Of a stretch of DNA of 64,000 nt, positions 25,501 through 37,524 are shown piece by piece. Under the pieces are notes generated by a model. That model worked only from the letters and a program-made list of their open reading frames with translations. It had not been told where the DNA came from and made no database searches. The translations under genes and the position numbers were made by a program. How positions within the stretch are numbered: the first letter of the stretch is position 1; every line of letters starts with the position of its first letter. Origin of the DNA: Chaenocephalus aceratus (taxonomy: Eukaryota; Chordata; Actinopteri; Perciformes; Channichthyidae); the NCBI GenBank assembly GCA_023974075.1, contig CM043801.1, positions 21,693,236 to 21,757,235 of the forward strand, written 5' to 3'.

Positions 25501-28500
25501 CTTGGACTTTACCAAATGTCTATTTTTTTAACAATCATTGAGGTTTTTCCAATGAAGCTAAGAATGTCTGTCGTAATATCGCATGATTTGAAAACCTCAA
25601 TCTGAGAATTATTCATCAGATAAATTGAGTTATTTCTTCTTTAATTAAATAAATTCCTTTGTATTGTCAATATTTAAACAAGTAGGTGGGGGCCTCCCTT
25701 TGTGTGTGGAAAGAAGGTGAGCTAACAGTTTGTTGCAGTGAACAAGTTGTTTTTAAAAGGCTATAGGCCAACAAATACAGAGGAGATCAGAATCTTTTTT
25801 TTACATACAAAGCCTCTAATTATGTTCTATATTGTAAACACAGTACATACAGCAATCAGTATATTCAAACCATTCCAAACCTTTGTCTTAAACCATTACC
25901 AATAATTATTTTTTAGGGTAACATCGGTAAGATGCCAATTTAAGTTCTGACCGTTACAACATACCGTACTTGCATTGGATCTTAACCTTGGCGTTTAAAG
26001 AAGAGGGGTGGTCCGTGTAGTATTACATTGAAGCGATTATGTTAATAGCTTAAAGCTTTTTTATAAATTGTCTAAATCTAGCTAACGCAAAAACATTTCA
26101 CTGCCACTTGCTTGCACTGTAGACTTAATTGGAGGCTATTGTTATTCTAATATTGAATAATTGCGTGTTATTGTGAATGTTTATGCAAAAAAGCTAGGCC
26201 TGCTGAAACAATATAAGGTGATGTATGCAGATAAATGTAGACATTTGAAAAATAAAATGTTTTAACCAAAAATGATGAATTATTTACTGACACACAAAGT
26301 AAAAAGAGCAAATGTGTGAAATGTGAACTAGCTGCATGGCTCGCACAGAAGTGTCTGTGCTGGCTGGCCTTGATGGCCTTACAAATACTTTCTCGGTGGT
26401 GTAATAATCTTAGACTGGAACCAACAATGAAGTCCTTTCCTTTATGAAGGTCCATTTGACAAGGTCAGACTAAACCACTTGATCTCTATCAAACTGGCGT
26501 ATAAAAAAACAACAAAAAAGACTTTCACACATTCCACTGTTGATGGCCAAAACTCCAAATGCTACTGAATTTGTCATGGGTTAGCACTGTTAGCGTGACA
26601 GTTCAAGGCTGAGTGGTCACACAATGAACCCTGAAGCGGCGGAAAAAAGCTTAATGATGTAAAAAATCATTAGTTCCCTCTCTACGGACATGGACAGTGG
26701 ACAGATTATTTGCAGTTTGAGGATTTATGTTTCTCACAGCACAGTCCAAGCATTCTTCAAAGAAAGATCAGCGAGAACCACAGCAAATGACTCTTCACCA
26801 TAGCTGCAAGGGATATTAAATCCAGAAAGGCTAGGGACTGATGATGAACCACTGATGCTGAAAGGTCAGAATAGGATGGGAGTCAGTCAGAGGAAGAGGA
26901 AAATATATGCTATGATTTACATTTAAATTGTTAAGGGAATACAGCTGGAAACGTAAGATGTGTGTACACATTAGAGAAAACTATTTGTGTCATTCGACTC
27001 AAATCTAAATTCATTTTTCTTCACAAAGATGCATGGTAACGTTGATGTTTAGAGTTTCACAGACAGCGCTTTATGCCTTTAGAATTCAAACTCTTGGCAT
27101 ATCGCCCAATTGGGAGCACCTTTATTGCAGCGCTTTGACAGGTAAATGCACAAGATGTGTGAAGGAATGTTACTTTCTTTCACTCGCTATGCCTCTGTCT
27201 AATCCCCTTTCAGTCCAGGACTGAAAGAGGGCTTTTCATGGTTTCTTCGAAAAAAAGAACCTAAATGCTTGTCAAACCTGCTCTCCTGAACTGAGCAGCA
27301 GTTCTTTGCTCCTTGCCTTCCTCTGCCGTGCTCTCATTTCTTCACTCTCTCCCTCTGTCATAAACTCTATTCATGTTTCCCTCTCAGAGCTCATGAGCCT
27401 GTTGACTTCAAAGTTTCAGAGGTGTTCCCGTCACTTGTCATGATTTCTTGGTCTCCTGCCTGGCTTTGCTTTAGAAATAGATTTTTAAACACTGTCTTTC
27501 TCCCATCAGTTTCTTTTACTCAAACATTTTGTTAGTCTTTTATCAGTTTTACAAACACCCGAGTTTCTCAAACACCTCTTTTTCTAAAGTTTGCTCTTGT
27601 AAAGGCCTCCAACGTTCAATGTTTTCAAAATGTGAATCCTCATTCTTGTTATCAGTCATGAAAACATTCCCAAGTGCAGCGTAACATATGGTAGAATAGA
27701 AAATGTAATTACCACTTCAACGTTGTATGCCTAATGCATGACAACTGGTCAAGTTGCAGTTGACACCCATATCTTTCCAAAATGTCATCACTTCCTCATT
27801 TTACCGAGGGCCTCTGCTGTTGCTGGCATGGAGGCATAAACAAAGCTATGATGCGCTTATAGCTCCAATGCACTAGCAGCTGCATTGCTAATTACCATTT
27901 TGCTAGGACCAGTGACATTTGAATCTTGAAGTCATATTAAAATTAAGTTTAATCCCATTGTTTTATAATTGTTAAACTTGCCCTGATGCCTTTTTCAAAA
28001 TCATCATAGGGAACTATGCCAGCTGACATTACATTTCAACAAGCAAGGGTCAAATTTAAAGAGGCAGTAATCTTATCTTATCTTGCCAACACATTCAATT
28101 AAATGTGCTTCCGTGTGGTGCTGTCCAAATATTAAAACATGGTGTAGACTTTCCCTTAAGCTGCTGAAATGCACCAAAGTGAGTGAGACAAAGCTTCTCC
28201 ACTGTCCTTCTTCACTGGAAACAGTCATTAGAAAGAGCTGGTCCGTGCTGAAAGGCGAGATGGTTATCCTGCCAGAGCAAGATGAAGGCAGAGGAGACAG
28301 AGAGAGAGAGCTGAGAGCTGAGAGGGAGGCCACAGGGAGACAGATAGGGCAGTGGCTTTTGCTGAAAGGGTAGATGAGTATCCCTCTAGCCTGGGAGGGA
28401 CGAGGAGAAGTTGAGAGTAGAAGGAGAAATTGAGAATTGACAGCCACAGTATTGGGGCAGGAAGAGAGAGAGAAAGAGAAACAGTAAGAGACAATAAGAC

Positions 28501-28729
28501 AGTGAGAAGGACTGAAGGGCTCTCTGTGGTTATCCATACCACTCCCCTGCAACTCTGGGTCTTATCTGCGGTCCCACGGCGGTCCAAAACAGGCACAGGC
28601 TGGCTTAGAGTCAGCAGCACAATAGCACAACCACCAGGCTAATAGGACAAGGTGACCGGACCTTCTGAATTCACACAACTGCCATCTGTATTGTAATGTG
28701 AACCTATAAGTCAACACTTCTGGAAATCT
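21836..28729. other. Intron 1 segment without recognised gene
   Basis: Mostly unique-looking AT-rich sequence with a large (CA)n microsatellite at 22496-22568 and short CA runs near 23850. The open frames at 22892-23260, 28073-28552 and 28264-28620 lack any family resemblance and are rich in repeats or Ser/Leu. Confidence 0.5.
22496..22568. repeat. (CA)n microsatellite
   Basis: About 73 bp of CA, continuing into a short GA run to 22580. Confidence 0.95.
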
Positions 28730-28990
28730 GTGTTTTAACAGTTTCATTTTAAAAGAATATTTCACCTTTTGGCTTATTTTCTTTTTGGCAGAGAGTTAGA
28801 AGATTGATATCACTTTCATATCTGTGAAGAAAATATAAAGCTTCCAGTTATCCCAGCCTATTGCAAAGAAAGGACACAAAAACAGCTAGTCTGTTTATGT
28901 TCAAAGGTAACTAGCCACTATCAACTATTTTATACTGTTAGATCTTGTTATTTAAACCACCAAAGGGTTAAAATGGCACAGCAACTTCAC
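28730..28990 (+). repeat. Degraded copy of a widespread fish interspersed repeat
   Basis: The order of blocks (TATTTCACCTTTTGGCT, AGAAGATTGATATCACTTTC, then AAAGGACACAAAAACAGCTA and TTCAAAGGTAACTAGCC) follows a common teleost repeat that I remember as containing GGAAACAGCTAGCCTGGCTC and CCAAAGGTAACAAAAT. The copy is old. Its ends are approximate and its class is not resolved. Confidence 0.4.
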
Positions 28991-30626
28991 AGGTACGCAC
29001 AAGTCCACAGGAGAAGTTTGACAGAGCAGCCATAATGATCTGTCAAATGAGAACATAGGGCCAACAAATACTTTTTCCCATAGACTTATATTCATAGTTG
29101 TCTGTAAGGCAGATATACTTTTTACAAGGCTAATCAACTTCCTACCGTTTCTACTGGGCATGGTTATAAATGCTAACTGACTTTTGGTAGTAGCTTCATA
29201 GTGAGAATGTAGGTATGATATTGGTATCAGTCTTCTCATCTCACTCTTAGAACAACATACTATGATGCTGGAGAATAGAAAGAGGAAAAAGGCCTGGATT
29301 TGCTATTGAAAGAGAAATGAAAGAGGTAGTTATAAAGAGCAAAGATGCTAAAATATATGTTATGTGCTCTGTGGTTTTTTGGTTAAACTGGCAAATGTAT
29401 TGTATTTGAGCAAAATACTTTCTCGGTTGAATGATTTCATCTATAATGCAGCTGCAAAGTGTACGAGGACCTCTGACATATAACAGTCTTTGAACATCTT
29501 ACTTGCCAAATTGTACTCCACCATATTTTTTGAAAGGAATGCAGGCCATTGTACTGCAGCTCCTCCTGCAGGATAGATCTCCACCACCTGCTCTTCCCGC
29601 TCCTCCTCATCCAGCTGTGCGAAGGTGTTATAAACGCTCGGGGAGGAACATTGGACTTGAATATATGGAATGAAGCCAGCACTTGCCTGACATCATGTAG
29701 CCTTCTCTCTACATCATAGCCACCTACAAAGCCCCCCATTGTGTGGGCCAGCCCGTCCCCTCCACCCACGCCCGTCACACCACCCAGATACCGCTGCACT
29801 GGCATCAGTCAACGGACAAAAGAGGACTTTTAATTAACTTCAAATATTTCAGCCACCACAGAGACATGTCAAAGCAGACATGTCAGATCATGCCTCATTT
29901 GATCTTCATGGGGATTTTCCCTCCTAAATTTAAAAATGGAAAAGAAAAACATGAAAAGTGGCAAATATTTGCACAAACAGACGTCATAAGTCCCCTTTCA
30001 TCCGTTACATGCTGACCTTTGTGTAGTTATACAACAGGTGTTTAGTGTGTGTGTGTGTTTATGCATGTTCCAACAAGTTATTGTCTAGTAAGCTTCAAAG
30101 CTACACGCCCTAACTAGAGATCTCAGACAGCGCTATTTTCTGAAACTCATATTGTTGACATGTTTTTATAAAAACTAATTTAAATTTTTAATCCGAGAAA
30201 TGGTTTAAATCTATCGAATTGTTCAACTTTAAAAAAAATTCCAAATGCAGGCCGACTATAGTAGATGTTTTTTATGGAAAAATTGTGAAAACTTTTACAG
30301 GAACCAAAGAAAGTCTGAGATGCTATAATGGTTACAGACACACAAGCTTTAGTTGCCATTTGCTGAGATAGATTTCGGGGTTAAAACAACCTTGTTCAGT
30401 ATATCTGTCAGTATATCAAGTCATAAAATTCATGCTAAAAGAAAAAAAGCAAAGAGAACCTCATCTAACTCAGAAAGATGCAACGCACGCTTTCTTTTGT
30501 TTGTAGCATTTCCCAATGTTTGGTTATTATTTGATATTTGAAGACTATGCATCAGTCTTGAATATTGAAAGCTAATGTATTTGCGCAATTCTCTTTTCGT
30601 TTTGAGTTTGTATCTTCATGGTTGAT
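28991..30626. other. Intron 1 segment around the coding-like fossil
   Basis: Apart from 29437-29805 I see no gene or repeat here. Confidence 0.45.
29437..29805 (-). pseudogene. Unidentified coding-like fossil
   Basis: A 122-codon open frame on the minus strand begins MPVQRYLGGVTGVGGGDGLA and continues through GGYDVERRLHDVRQVLASFH. Near 29620-29630 the coding-like reading appears to move to another frame, which gives NTFAQLDEEEREEQVVEIYP and then WPAFLSKNMVEYNLASK until a stop. GC content and the amino-acid pattern (charged, helical, few rare residues) stand out from the surrounding intron. I do not recognise the family. It could be an old processed-gene fragment or part of a transposon; chance is also possible. 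Confidence 0.3.
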
Positions 30627-30685
30627 AGCACTTATTGCTTTGGATAAAATTATCGGATGAATTAAGTGTAATGTAATGGAAAGCT
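30627..30685 (+). repeat. Possible SINE/LINE tail
   Basis: GCTTTGGATAAAATTATCGG, then ATGAATTAAGTGTAATGTAATG, looks like a decayed form of the common fish retroposon end with TTGGATAAAAGCGTCTGC and (TAATG)n. The copy is short and degenerate. Confidence 0.35.
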
Positions 30686-32979
30686 GGCTGAACCGCTGTC
30701 CCCAAAAAGGTCACGGGTATGAAGAGCAGGTTTATTTTCACCTGCAGTGTTTTTATTAAATAAAAGGGGGGGTGGGGTGTTTCTTTTGCACCAGAGCAGC
30801 CTTAGAGTAAAGACACTGAACATCAAAGCCTGCTTTGGGAGATATAGGGCAAGATTAAAAAGAAAGGAGCAGAGGCAGTATGAACTTACAGACTACTAAG
30901 AATCACAGAAAATAAAAAACTGGGTGAAAGAGAAAAGGTAAAAAGAAAGAAAGATAATGTCCTTTTACTTCAGAGGAAGGAACATGAACTTGCCAGAGTC
31001 TTATTAATGCGGCTCTCTCCAGACAGCACGATCGGTTCCCTTTACAGAGTACTATAATAACTACAGGGGTAGTCGCCAGTTAACTGCCAGGGCAGATGTC
31101 TGTATCACCAAATACTGCCGCAGTGCACGACCAAGTGCAACAGGCGGGTTTAACTACAAGGACAGACCTGCTAATAAAAGCAGGTACATCCTCCATGTTT
31201 TTTCCACACACACATACAGTCACTACATACAGAACACTGAAACACCTTGAGGTACAATACAATCTGCCACAGATTCTGTTTGCTTAACAAGGCAGGGACA
31301 ATATCATTCTGAAAAGAAGACAGACAAGCCTCTGAAGCATCTCCACAAGGACACACAAAGGCACACATGCAGGCCTGAATTGCATTCATTCATTTCCTTC
31401 TTCCCCAACCAAAAAAACAAATTAAAGGTTCACGGGTTCAGACGGCAGGAATTCAGGGGATGGTGGGAGAGCAGAGTTGTGTTTGTGGACAGGCTGAGTG
31501 TGCTAACTCCAGGGAACTCAGTTAGATAAGATAGGGATCTGATCTGTGAGTAAACAGTCTATGGCCAATGTAGAGCTTAGGTTTTCTTGAATTTCTTATT
31601 TTTTGTCTTGGTTTATCTGCCATTTGCCACCTCAGCTAGCGAGAAGAAGAGATTTTCAGGAGGATACTCTACTTCCTGACTAACATCAACAGAGATAAAC
31701 ACCATTTCACCCGAGTGCTGGCTTTTTAATTGATGGTGCCTTAAATAATGCTGACTAAATGTGCCAATATTTTCAAGGAATATGATAGAGTTCATATATT
31801 GAGGACTTATTAGGACGAGAACATCACGGAGAGGCAGCCAAATGAATACAACATGAGGTTTGGTTAATGATGTCCTATGAGAAAATATTAGCCAATACTC
31901 CCTGGTTTTTGATTATTATCATTAATTCCTACCAGGATGAAAACAGTTAAAAAAGGAAGGAAAAGTTAAATGCAAGGGATTATTCAAATAAAATGTGAAG
32001 CTTTACTAAGTAAGTCCTAAAAGTAATGTCATTGTGTATCTTAATGTTCTTTTAATATAACCACACAAAGAAATATAGAAGAATGTTGTATTCATTTAAG
32101 CAGAGAATTGGACAAAAACTACTTCCGCTCGGGGGGCAATTAGTGAAACATAATTGAGGATAAAACACTTAGAGCTCAGGGATGCTGTATTGTAATGGTA
32201 AACAAACTGGCACAACATTATCCATTTGCATTTCATTTTGGAAAAATAAGACACCTGGGACAAAAGTACGACTGTCCGTCTACAATTATCTGAAGCAGCA
32301 AGACTCCACTTCCACTCTCATGACCCCCATGACAGTAGGTGGAAATTAAATTATAATCACATACCAATGGAAGTACATGGCTTATGGAAAAGAGTATTTA
32401 TAGCAGTAATGGTGCATAAGGCAGAGAAGGAGGCCTTGCTACAATTTGCAAAATGGGTGATGTGGGAACAGCCTCTTCTTAGAACTGCTGCATTTCATTT
32501 AGCTACAGAAGAGCTGGTAGGCTGCCAGTTAGAATAACTTCCCATGCCGGTTGGAGGGAAGAGTAAGAGAGCAAAGTGCTTTTAGAAATGGTAACAACAT
32601 GGTGGAAGTGGTGAGATGGGGTGGGATATTTCAGCTTGACAGTGAACACATCTCATCAGAAGGACTGAAGTGCTTTCCTATCACAATGGAGCAATGTCCT
32701 TGGAGGGTTGTCTGAGATACATTAAGCATCCATTCAAGTTATATTGGTACTTAAGAAAAATCATGACGACTATAACAGTCACCAAACTGTTATACATGCT
32801 AGATAGAATACAAAATGGACACAATGTCATTGTTGAATGTCAGACATATTTATCAGAGTTTAAAACACCATATCGTGTTTACAGTGCCACACAACAAAAA
32901 TACTTTAAGTAACCTATATTGACTTAAATGTAATCAGTCTCAGGAAGCAGCCAAAACATCCAAATAATTATGCCTTCAT
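30686..32979. other. Intron 1 segment, nothing recognised
   Basis: AT-rich intronic DNA with no gene or transposon ends that I can support. Confidence 0.5.
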
Positions 32980-32987
32980 ATCAACAT

Positions 32988-33852
32988 TAGTGGTGCACGA
33001 TAATTATCGGCCCGATAATTATCGGTCCGATATTAGGAATTATGACGTTATCGATAAACCCGATAACAATATTAATTGCCCCGATAATATACAATTTAGT
33101 TTTTGGGTAAAAAAAAAGAAAAAAATACTGCAAGTGTGGGTGGATTGGGATGAGGGGCGCTTGTTTTTCACTCGGCTCCTCCCGTTTTGCCAGTAGTGTG
33201 GTATTAGTGGTTTAGGAAGAGGGGAGTTTTTCACAAATCCAGCGCTCCCTAACTCATGCCTGGCTGTGACGTAAATGGTGTGCGGCCGTGAAGCCAGGAC
33301 AGTAAACAAACATGTCGTCGGTAGCATGGGACTATTTCAAAGTTTCAGAGTTAGATAGTTCGCTTGCTATTTGTATTAACAAATGCAATGCAGAAGTTCC
33401 ACGAGGAGGGAAAAAGGCAACGAGCTATAATACTTCCAACCTGAAGATTAGTCACCTGAAACATCGCCATCGCTACGATGGTGTGTTAACAGCGTACGAA
33501 GACGCCTGCGCTGCTAAACTAGCGGCGAATCCAAAGCCAGCTGCAAAGGCACCGGGGCTTTTACCTATATCGACGAGGCTTTTGAAAAAGGCAAGAAGTT
33601 TGCCAGATTTGTTTGGGAAAATAAATATGGTCACTTTGAAGAGTCAAAACTGTTCTTGGCTTTGTTTTGTTCATAGTAGTAATGCTCATGTCATTTGCTC
33701 ACTACTAGTCTTTTTTTTACCACCAGGTGTACAAAAACTACAGGTACATTTAATATATATATATATTATATTATTATCGGTTATCGGTATCGGTCTTGAG
33801 AAGCAGGAAGTTATCGGTATCGGTTTCAAAAAACCAATATCGTGCATCCCTA
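32988..33852 (+). mobile_element. Non-autonomous hAT transposon with BED-finger frame, copy A
   Basis: An 865-bp element bounded by a perfect 8-bp target duplication ATCAACAT (32980-32987 and 33853-33860), as hAT elements make. Its tips are TAGTGGTGCACGATA and, inverted, TAGGGATGCACGATA. Subterminal regions repeat ATTATCGG/TATCGGT motifs. A frame from 33312 encodes WDYFKVSE, a C-x3-C pair (CINKC), EVPRGGKK, TSNL and ISHLKHRH, which is a BED-type zinc finger as found at the N-terminus of hAT transposases. Compared with copy B it has a 3-nt insertion (extra Lys in TSNLKIS) and a 2-nt insertion near 33567-33570 that breaks the frame after LLPI. The DDE catalytic part is absent. Confidence 0.9.
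33312..33590 (+). pseudogene. BED zinc-finger fragment of hAT transposase, copy A
   Basis: This is the DNA-binding N-terminus only. The ATG at 33312 opens about 85 meaningful codons: Trp6, Tyr8 and Phe9 of the BED aromatic signature, Cys21 and Cys25, then His48 and His53. The cysteines are spaced C-x3-C, whereas the usual BED form is C-x2-C. The frame shifts relative to copy B after residue about 86, and the rest of the 185-codon frame is noncoding transposon sequence including the terminal TATCGGT repeats. Confidence 0.75.
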
Positions 33853-33964
33853 ATCAACATGTTTTCTGAAAAGCAATTTCATTGGTTGTATCAAGCCTGC
33901 AGTGTTTCAAGCATATGGTATGATCAGTGAGTGGACAGAATGGAAACCTGAGGGCCAACTAGTG

Positions 33965-34016
<52 letters not shown>

Positions 34017-34032
34017 CGCGCGCGTGCGTGCG
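33965..34032. repeat. (GT)n plus (GC)n alternating purine-pyrimidine tract
   Basis: A GT run passes into GTGCGTGCGCGCGCGTGCGT, a strictly alternating tract that begins about 105 bp right of hAT copy A. Confidence 0.9.
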
Positions 34033-35545
34033 TTCCACAGCATACTGTCCTGCTTTCCGAGGTCATATCACCCTTCAGCTGGGCAGCAGTACTTCCCAGC
34101 TTGCAACAGATAGACAATGGCGAATGATTTAAGTTCCCATCACCTCAATGTCACAGCCCAGTCTGCCCGGGCCCCCTGCAGGTTCACATCTCTGCCTACA
34201 CTGTGCTCCAGTGTCGGTCACATGTAATAATCTCCCTCTCATCCATCCAGCAGACACTACCATTAAGAAGAGTTTGATCTCAATTGGCTGCTAATAATTA
34301 AAAAGATAACAATTACGTCAGCTATAAGAAATTGTAGAGGGAGGGATGTGTTTGGACTTTTTGTGATTGATTTTCATTTAACGAGCACGCTTCATTGGTG
34401 CACACTCGAATAAACATGCACACTCATACGCGTATGTACTAGTTGAGTCAGAGCATTCAGTGGAGACCGCAGAATCAGCTCTGTGTCCAGGGCATAAACA
34501 ACATCAATAACACAGTGTTACTGACGTCAACCAAAATCAACAGGGCCAGGGCCTGAGAAACAGACAGCCAGCCAATTTATATAACAATGTGAAAAAAGAG
34601 GGGCTGTGCGATGAGCGCGACAGCTGTGCTTAATCACGGGAACTAAGCCAAGAGAGATGTGAAGGGACACAGAAGGCCTGAGAGAAGGTGAAGAAAAGCT
34701 GGAGAGATGAAGAGAGGTTGAGGGAAAACAGTAAGATGGGATATAAGACTGGAGAAAGGCAGAAAAGTATCAACTCTCAAACTTATATCTCAGTAACTGA
34801 GAGACTGATGGGAGTTAAAAGAAGAGGAGGGCTGATGATGCATTGAGAGTTCATCCCAGTGAGCGCAACATTCTCTTGACAAAACACTGAAATATGAAAC
34901 ATCAAAGCCTTAACGCTACTCTTTCTGAGTCACCATATTGCAAAGAGGGATACATTTATCGGAACCATGGTTGTTGTTCCCTTTCATGGACATAATTTTT
35001 TACCTGAAAAACAAACTTTAATTTTCTTATCTGTTTTCAATAATCACAAATTGTATGTATAACTAAAAGCTTTACAAAGATCATTACTTTTTGGTAATAT
35101 ACACATTTCTGTTGTAGGAGAATATTCTACACTACAAATCCCCCTGAGAAGGGAACCACACCAGACCAGCTTTCCTTGGTTCAGTCCATTCTGTCCTCCA
35201 GACCATGGCCATTCATCAGCAGACATCACAAGACAAACGCGGGCCATTCATCCAGAGCCACACAGTCTCCTCTGCCCAAAGGATTTGTGATTCAATTTGA
35301 CTGAGTGATGCCCCGGGCCCCACGGCTGGAACTGAGTCTACTGGGGGTTTGCTGGGAAAGCAGGGTGCAGGGAGCAAGGACACACAGGAGACAAATGGTG
35401 GAACAGAAAGCCCCAGTAGTGCTTAGGAGCTCGAGGAAGGGATTAAGTCACATACTGTAAAAGTGCGTGACTGTTTATCAGAGGACACAAGCATGTCAGC
35501 AGATATTAACACAGTGCAAACATTGATGCAGGAGAAAAAATGTTC
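34033..35545. other. Intron 1 segment between hAT copies, no gene
   Basis: Unique-looking sequence. The stretch 34255-34330 contains TAATAATTA and TTACGTCA motifs and could be regulatory, at low confidence. Confidence 0.4.
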
Positions 35546-35913
35546 AAAGGGAACAAATTATGCTCATTGTCAGATTCAAACTTGTGTTTTGGGTTCCACT
35601 ACAACATATTTACATGCTCTAATGTTCTCATACTGTCCGTATGAAAACAACTGTATTCAACCTCTGGCTGAAAAGGTCCTTTTTATCTCTTAAAGCTGCC
35701 CATTTGAAAACCCAGTTTGCTCTGATTGGCTACGAGGTAAACTGGCGAAAGACAATTTCAATCCGTTTGTGAAGCTTGGTGCCTGTTCTTAGCCCACTAA
35801 AAACTGGGTTACTGTCGTATTTCGCAGTTTGAGGGTTGGCAGGAACTCTGAATACCCAACTGTGTGAGCACAAGCAGTGAAAAAGTACATTTATGATGAT
35901 ATGTCCCTTTTAA
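35546..35913. mobile_element. MITE-like fish repeat (AAAGGGA...TCCCTTT ends)
   Basis: The left tip AAAGGGAACAAATTATG and the right tip CATATCATCATAAATGTA (read inverted from AAAGGGACATATCATC) form imperfect inverted ends. The interior (TTTTGGGTTCCACTACAACA, CATACTGTCCGTATGAA, GCTCTGATTGGCTACGAGG) matches a repeat type I know as abundant in teleosts. No coding capacity. No clear target duplication. Confidence 0.6.
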
Positions 35914-36621
35914 TGCGTCGCTTGTTGTACAGGTCAAAATAAGTGGGCTAAGGTGAAATACAGATAAAGCGAGACACATGAAAACAAAGAACAATAGGAT
36001 GAAACAGAAAGTGGATGAAAGTTACTATTACTTTATAAGCTTAACGCATCATCTCTGTCTCTCAGCAGGAAGGTAGCGAGAGCATGAAAGATTTAAAGAG
36101 AAGGCTTTTAGTTTAAACTTGGCCCAAAGACGCACACTGAGACATCGAAGAGAGACGAGCAATACCACACTATCTCTGACTGGGCTTACCGTGACAATCA
36201 TTATACAGTATAGTATACATATTATCACTAAAATCAGTGGATAAAAACCGTAACATTGAACAACAGACAGTTGTTTTATGCAACAAAACTGTGTTGAGTC
36301 AAGCACTCCAGTTGAAAGCCAGTGCTTGCTAGATGCTGCACTTACCTTTCTCAGACACATTTAAAAATGTATAAGGGCTAAAGACAAGCACTGCCTTAAA
36401 ACAATGGGATGACCATCCTGCAGTTCTGCTCTGTGTTGGGTTGAGTGAGCTGAGTGATCCTGAAGGCAACATTTGGTCTGAAATAAGTCGAGGTGGAGAA
36501 GGTTCACGATAAAAGCTTCCATGTTTCCTCACCATCTATTATAAAACTGACCTTGACCGAGGCACTTAGCATCCAACTGTTTAAATCAAATTCCTTTTAA
36601 TTATACTGTAGCAAAGGGGCT

Positions 36622-37248
36622 TTATTGGCACGACTGCTCAGTGAGCTTCCAGTATATGCATCCATTATGTACCAAACTACTTGTACTACATGTAGGGATG
36701 CACGATATTGTTTTTTTGAAACCGATACCGATAACTTCCTGCTTCTCAAGACCGATACCGATAACCGATAATAATATAATATATATATATATTAAATGTA
36801 CCTGTAGTTTTTGCACACCTGGTGGTAAAAAAAAGACTAGTAGTGAGCAAATGACATGAGCATTACTACTATGAACAAAACAAGCCAAGAACAGTTTTGA
36901 CTCTTCAAAGTGACCATATTTATTTTCCCAAATAAAGTTCTTGCCTTTTTCAAAAGCCTCGTCGATAGGTAAAAGCCCTGGTGCCTTTGCAGCTGGCTTT
37001 GGATTCGCCGTTAGTTTAGCAGCGCAGGCGTCTTCGTACGCTTTTAACACACCATCGTAGCGATGGCGATGTTTCAGGTGACTGATCAGGTTGGAAGTAT
37101 TATAGCTTATTGCCTTCTTCCCTCCTCGTGGAACTTCTGCATTGCATTTGTTAATACAAATAGCAAGCGAACTATCTAACTCTGAAACTTTGAAATAGTC
37201 CCATACTGCCGACGAGTTTACTGTCCTGGCTTCACGGCCGCACACCAT
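36622..37248 (-). pseudogene. BED zinc-finger frame of hAT transposase, copy B
   Basis: A 208-codon open frame. Residues 16-64 form the BED finger (WDYFKVSE, CINKC, EVPRGGKK, TSNLISHLKHRH). Next come a linker rich in Ala/Lys/Pro and LLPIDEAFEKGKNFIWENKYG. From about residue 120 the frame reads noncoding transposon sequence, TATA repeats and flanking DNA. The Met that starts copy A is lost here; the frame uses an upstream ATG at 37248. The catalytic domain is missing, so any product could only bind DNA. Whether it is expressed is unknown. Confidence 0.7.
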
Positions 37249-37524
37249 TTACATCACAGCCAGGCATGAGTTAGGGAGCGCTGGATTTGTGAAAAACTCC
37301 CCTCTTCCTAAACCACTATACCACACTACTGGCAAAACGGGAGGAGCCGAGTGAAAAACAAGCGCCCCTCATCCCAATCCACCCACACCGCAGTATTTTT
37401 TTTCTTTTTTTTTACCCAAAAAATAAATTGTATATTATCGGGGCTATTAATAATACTTTTATCGGGTTTATCGGGATGACGTCATAATTCCTAATATCGG
37501 ACCGATAATTATCGTGCACCACTA
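36693..37524 (-). mobile_element. Non-autonomous hAT transposon with BED-finger frame, copy B (inverted)
   Basis: An 832-bp element with a perfect 8-bp target duplication ACTACATG (36685-36692 and 37525-37532). It has the same ends as copy A but the opposite orientation; by eye the two copies are nearly identical. A (TA)n patch at 36777-36792 is shared with copy A. Different target sequences show that the two insertions were independent and not a segmental duplication. Confidence 0.9.
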
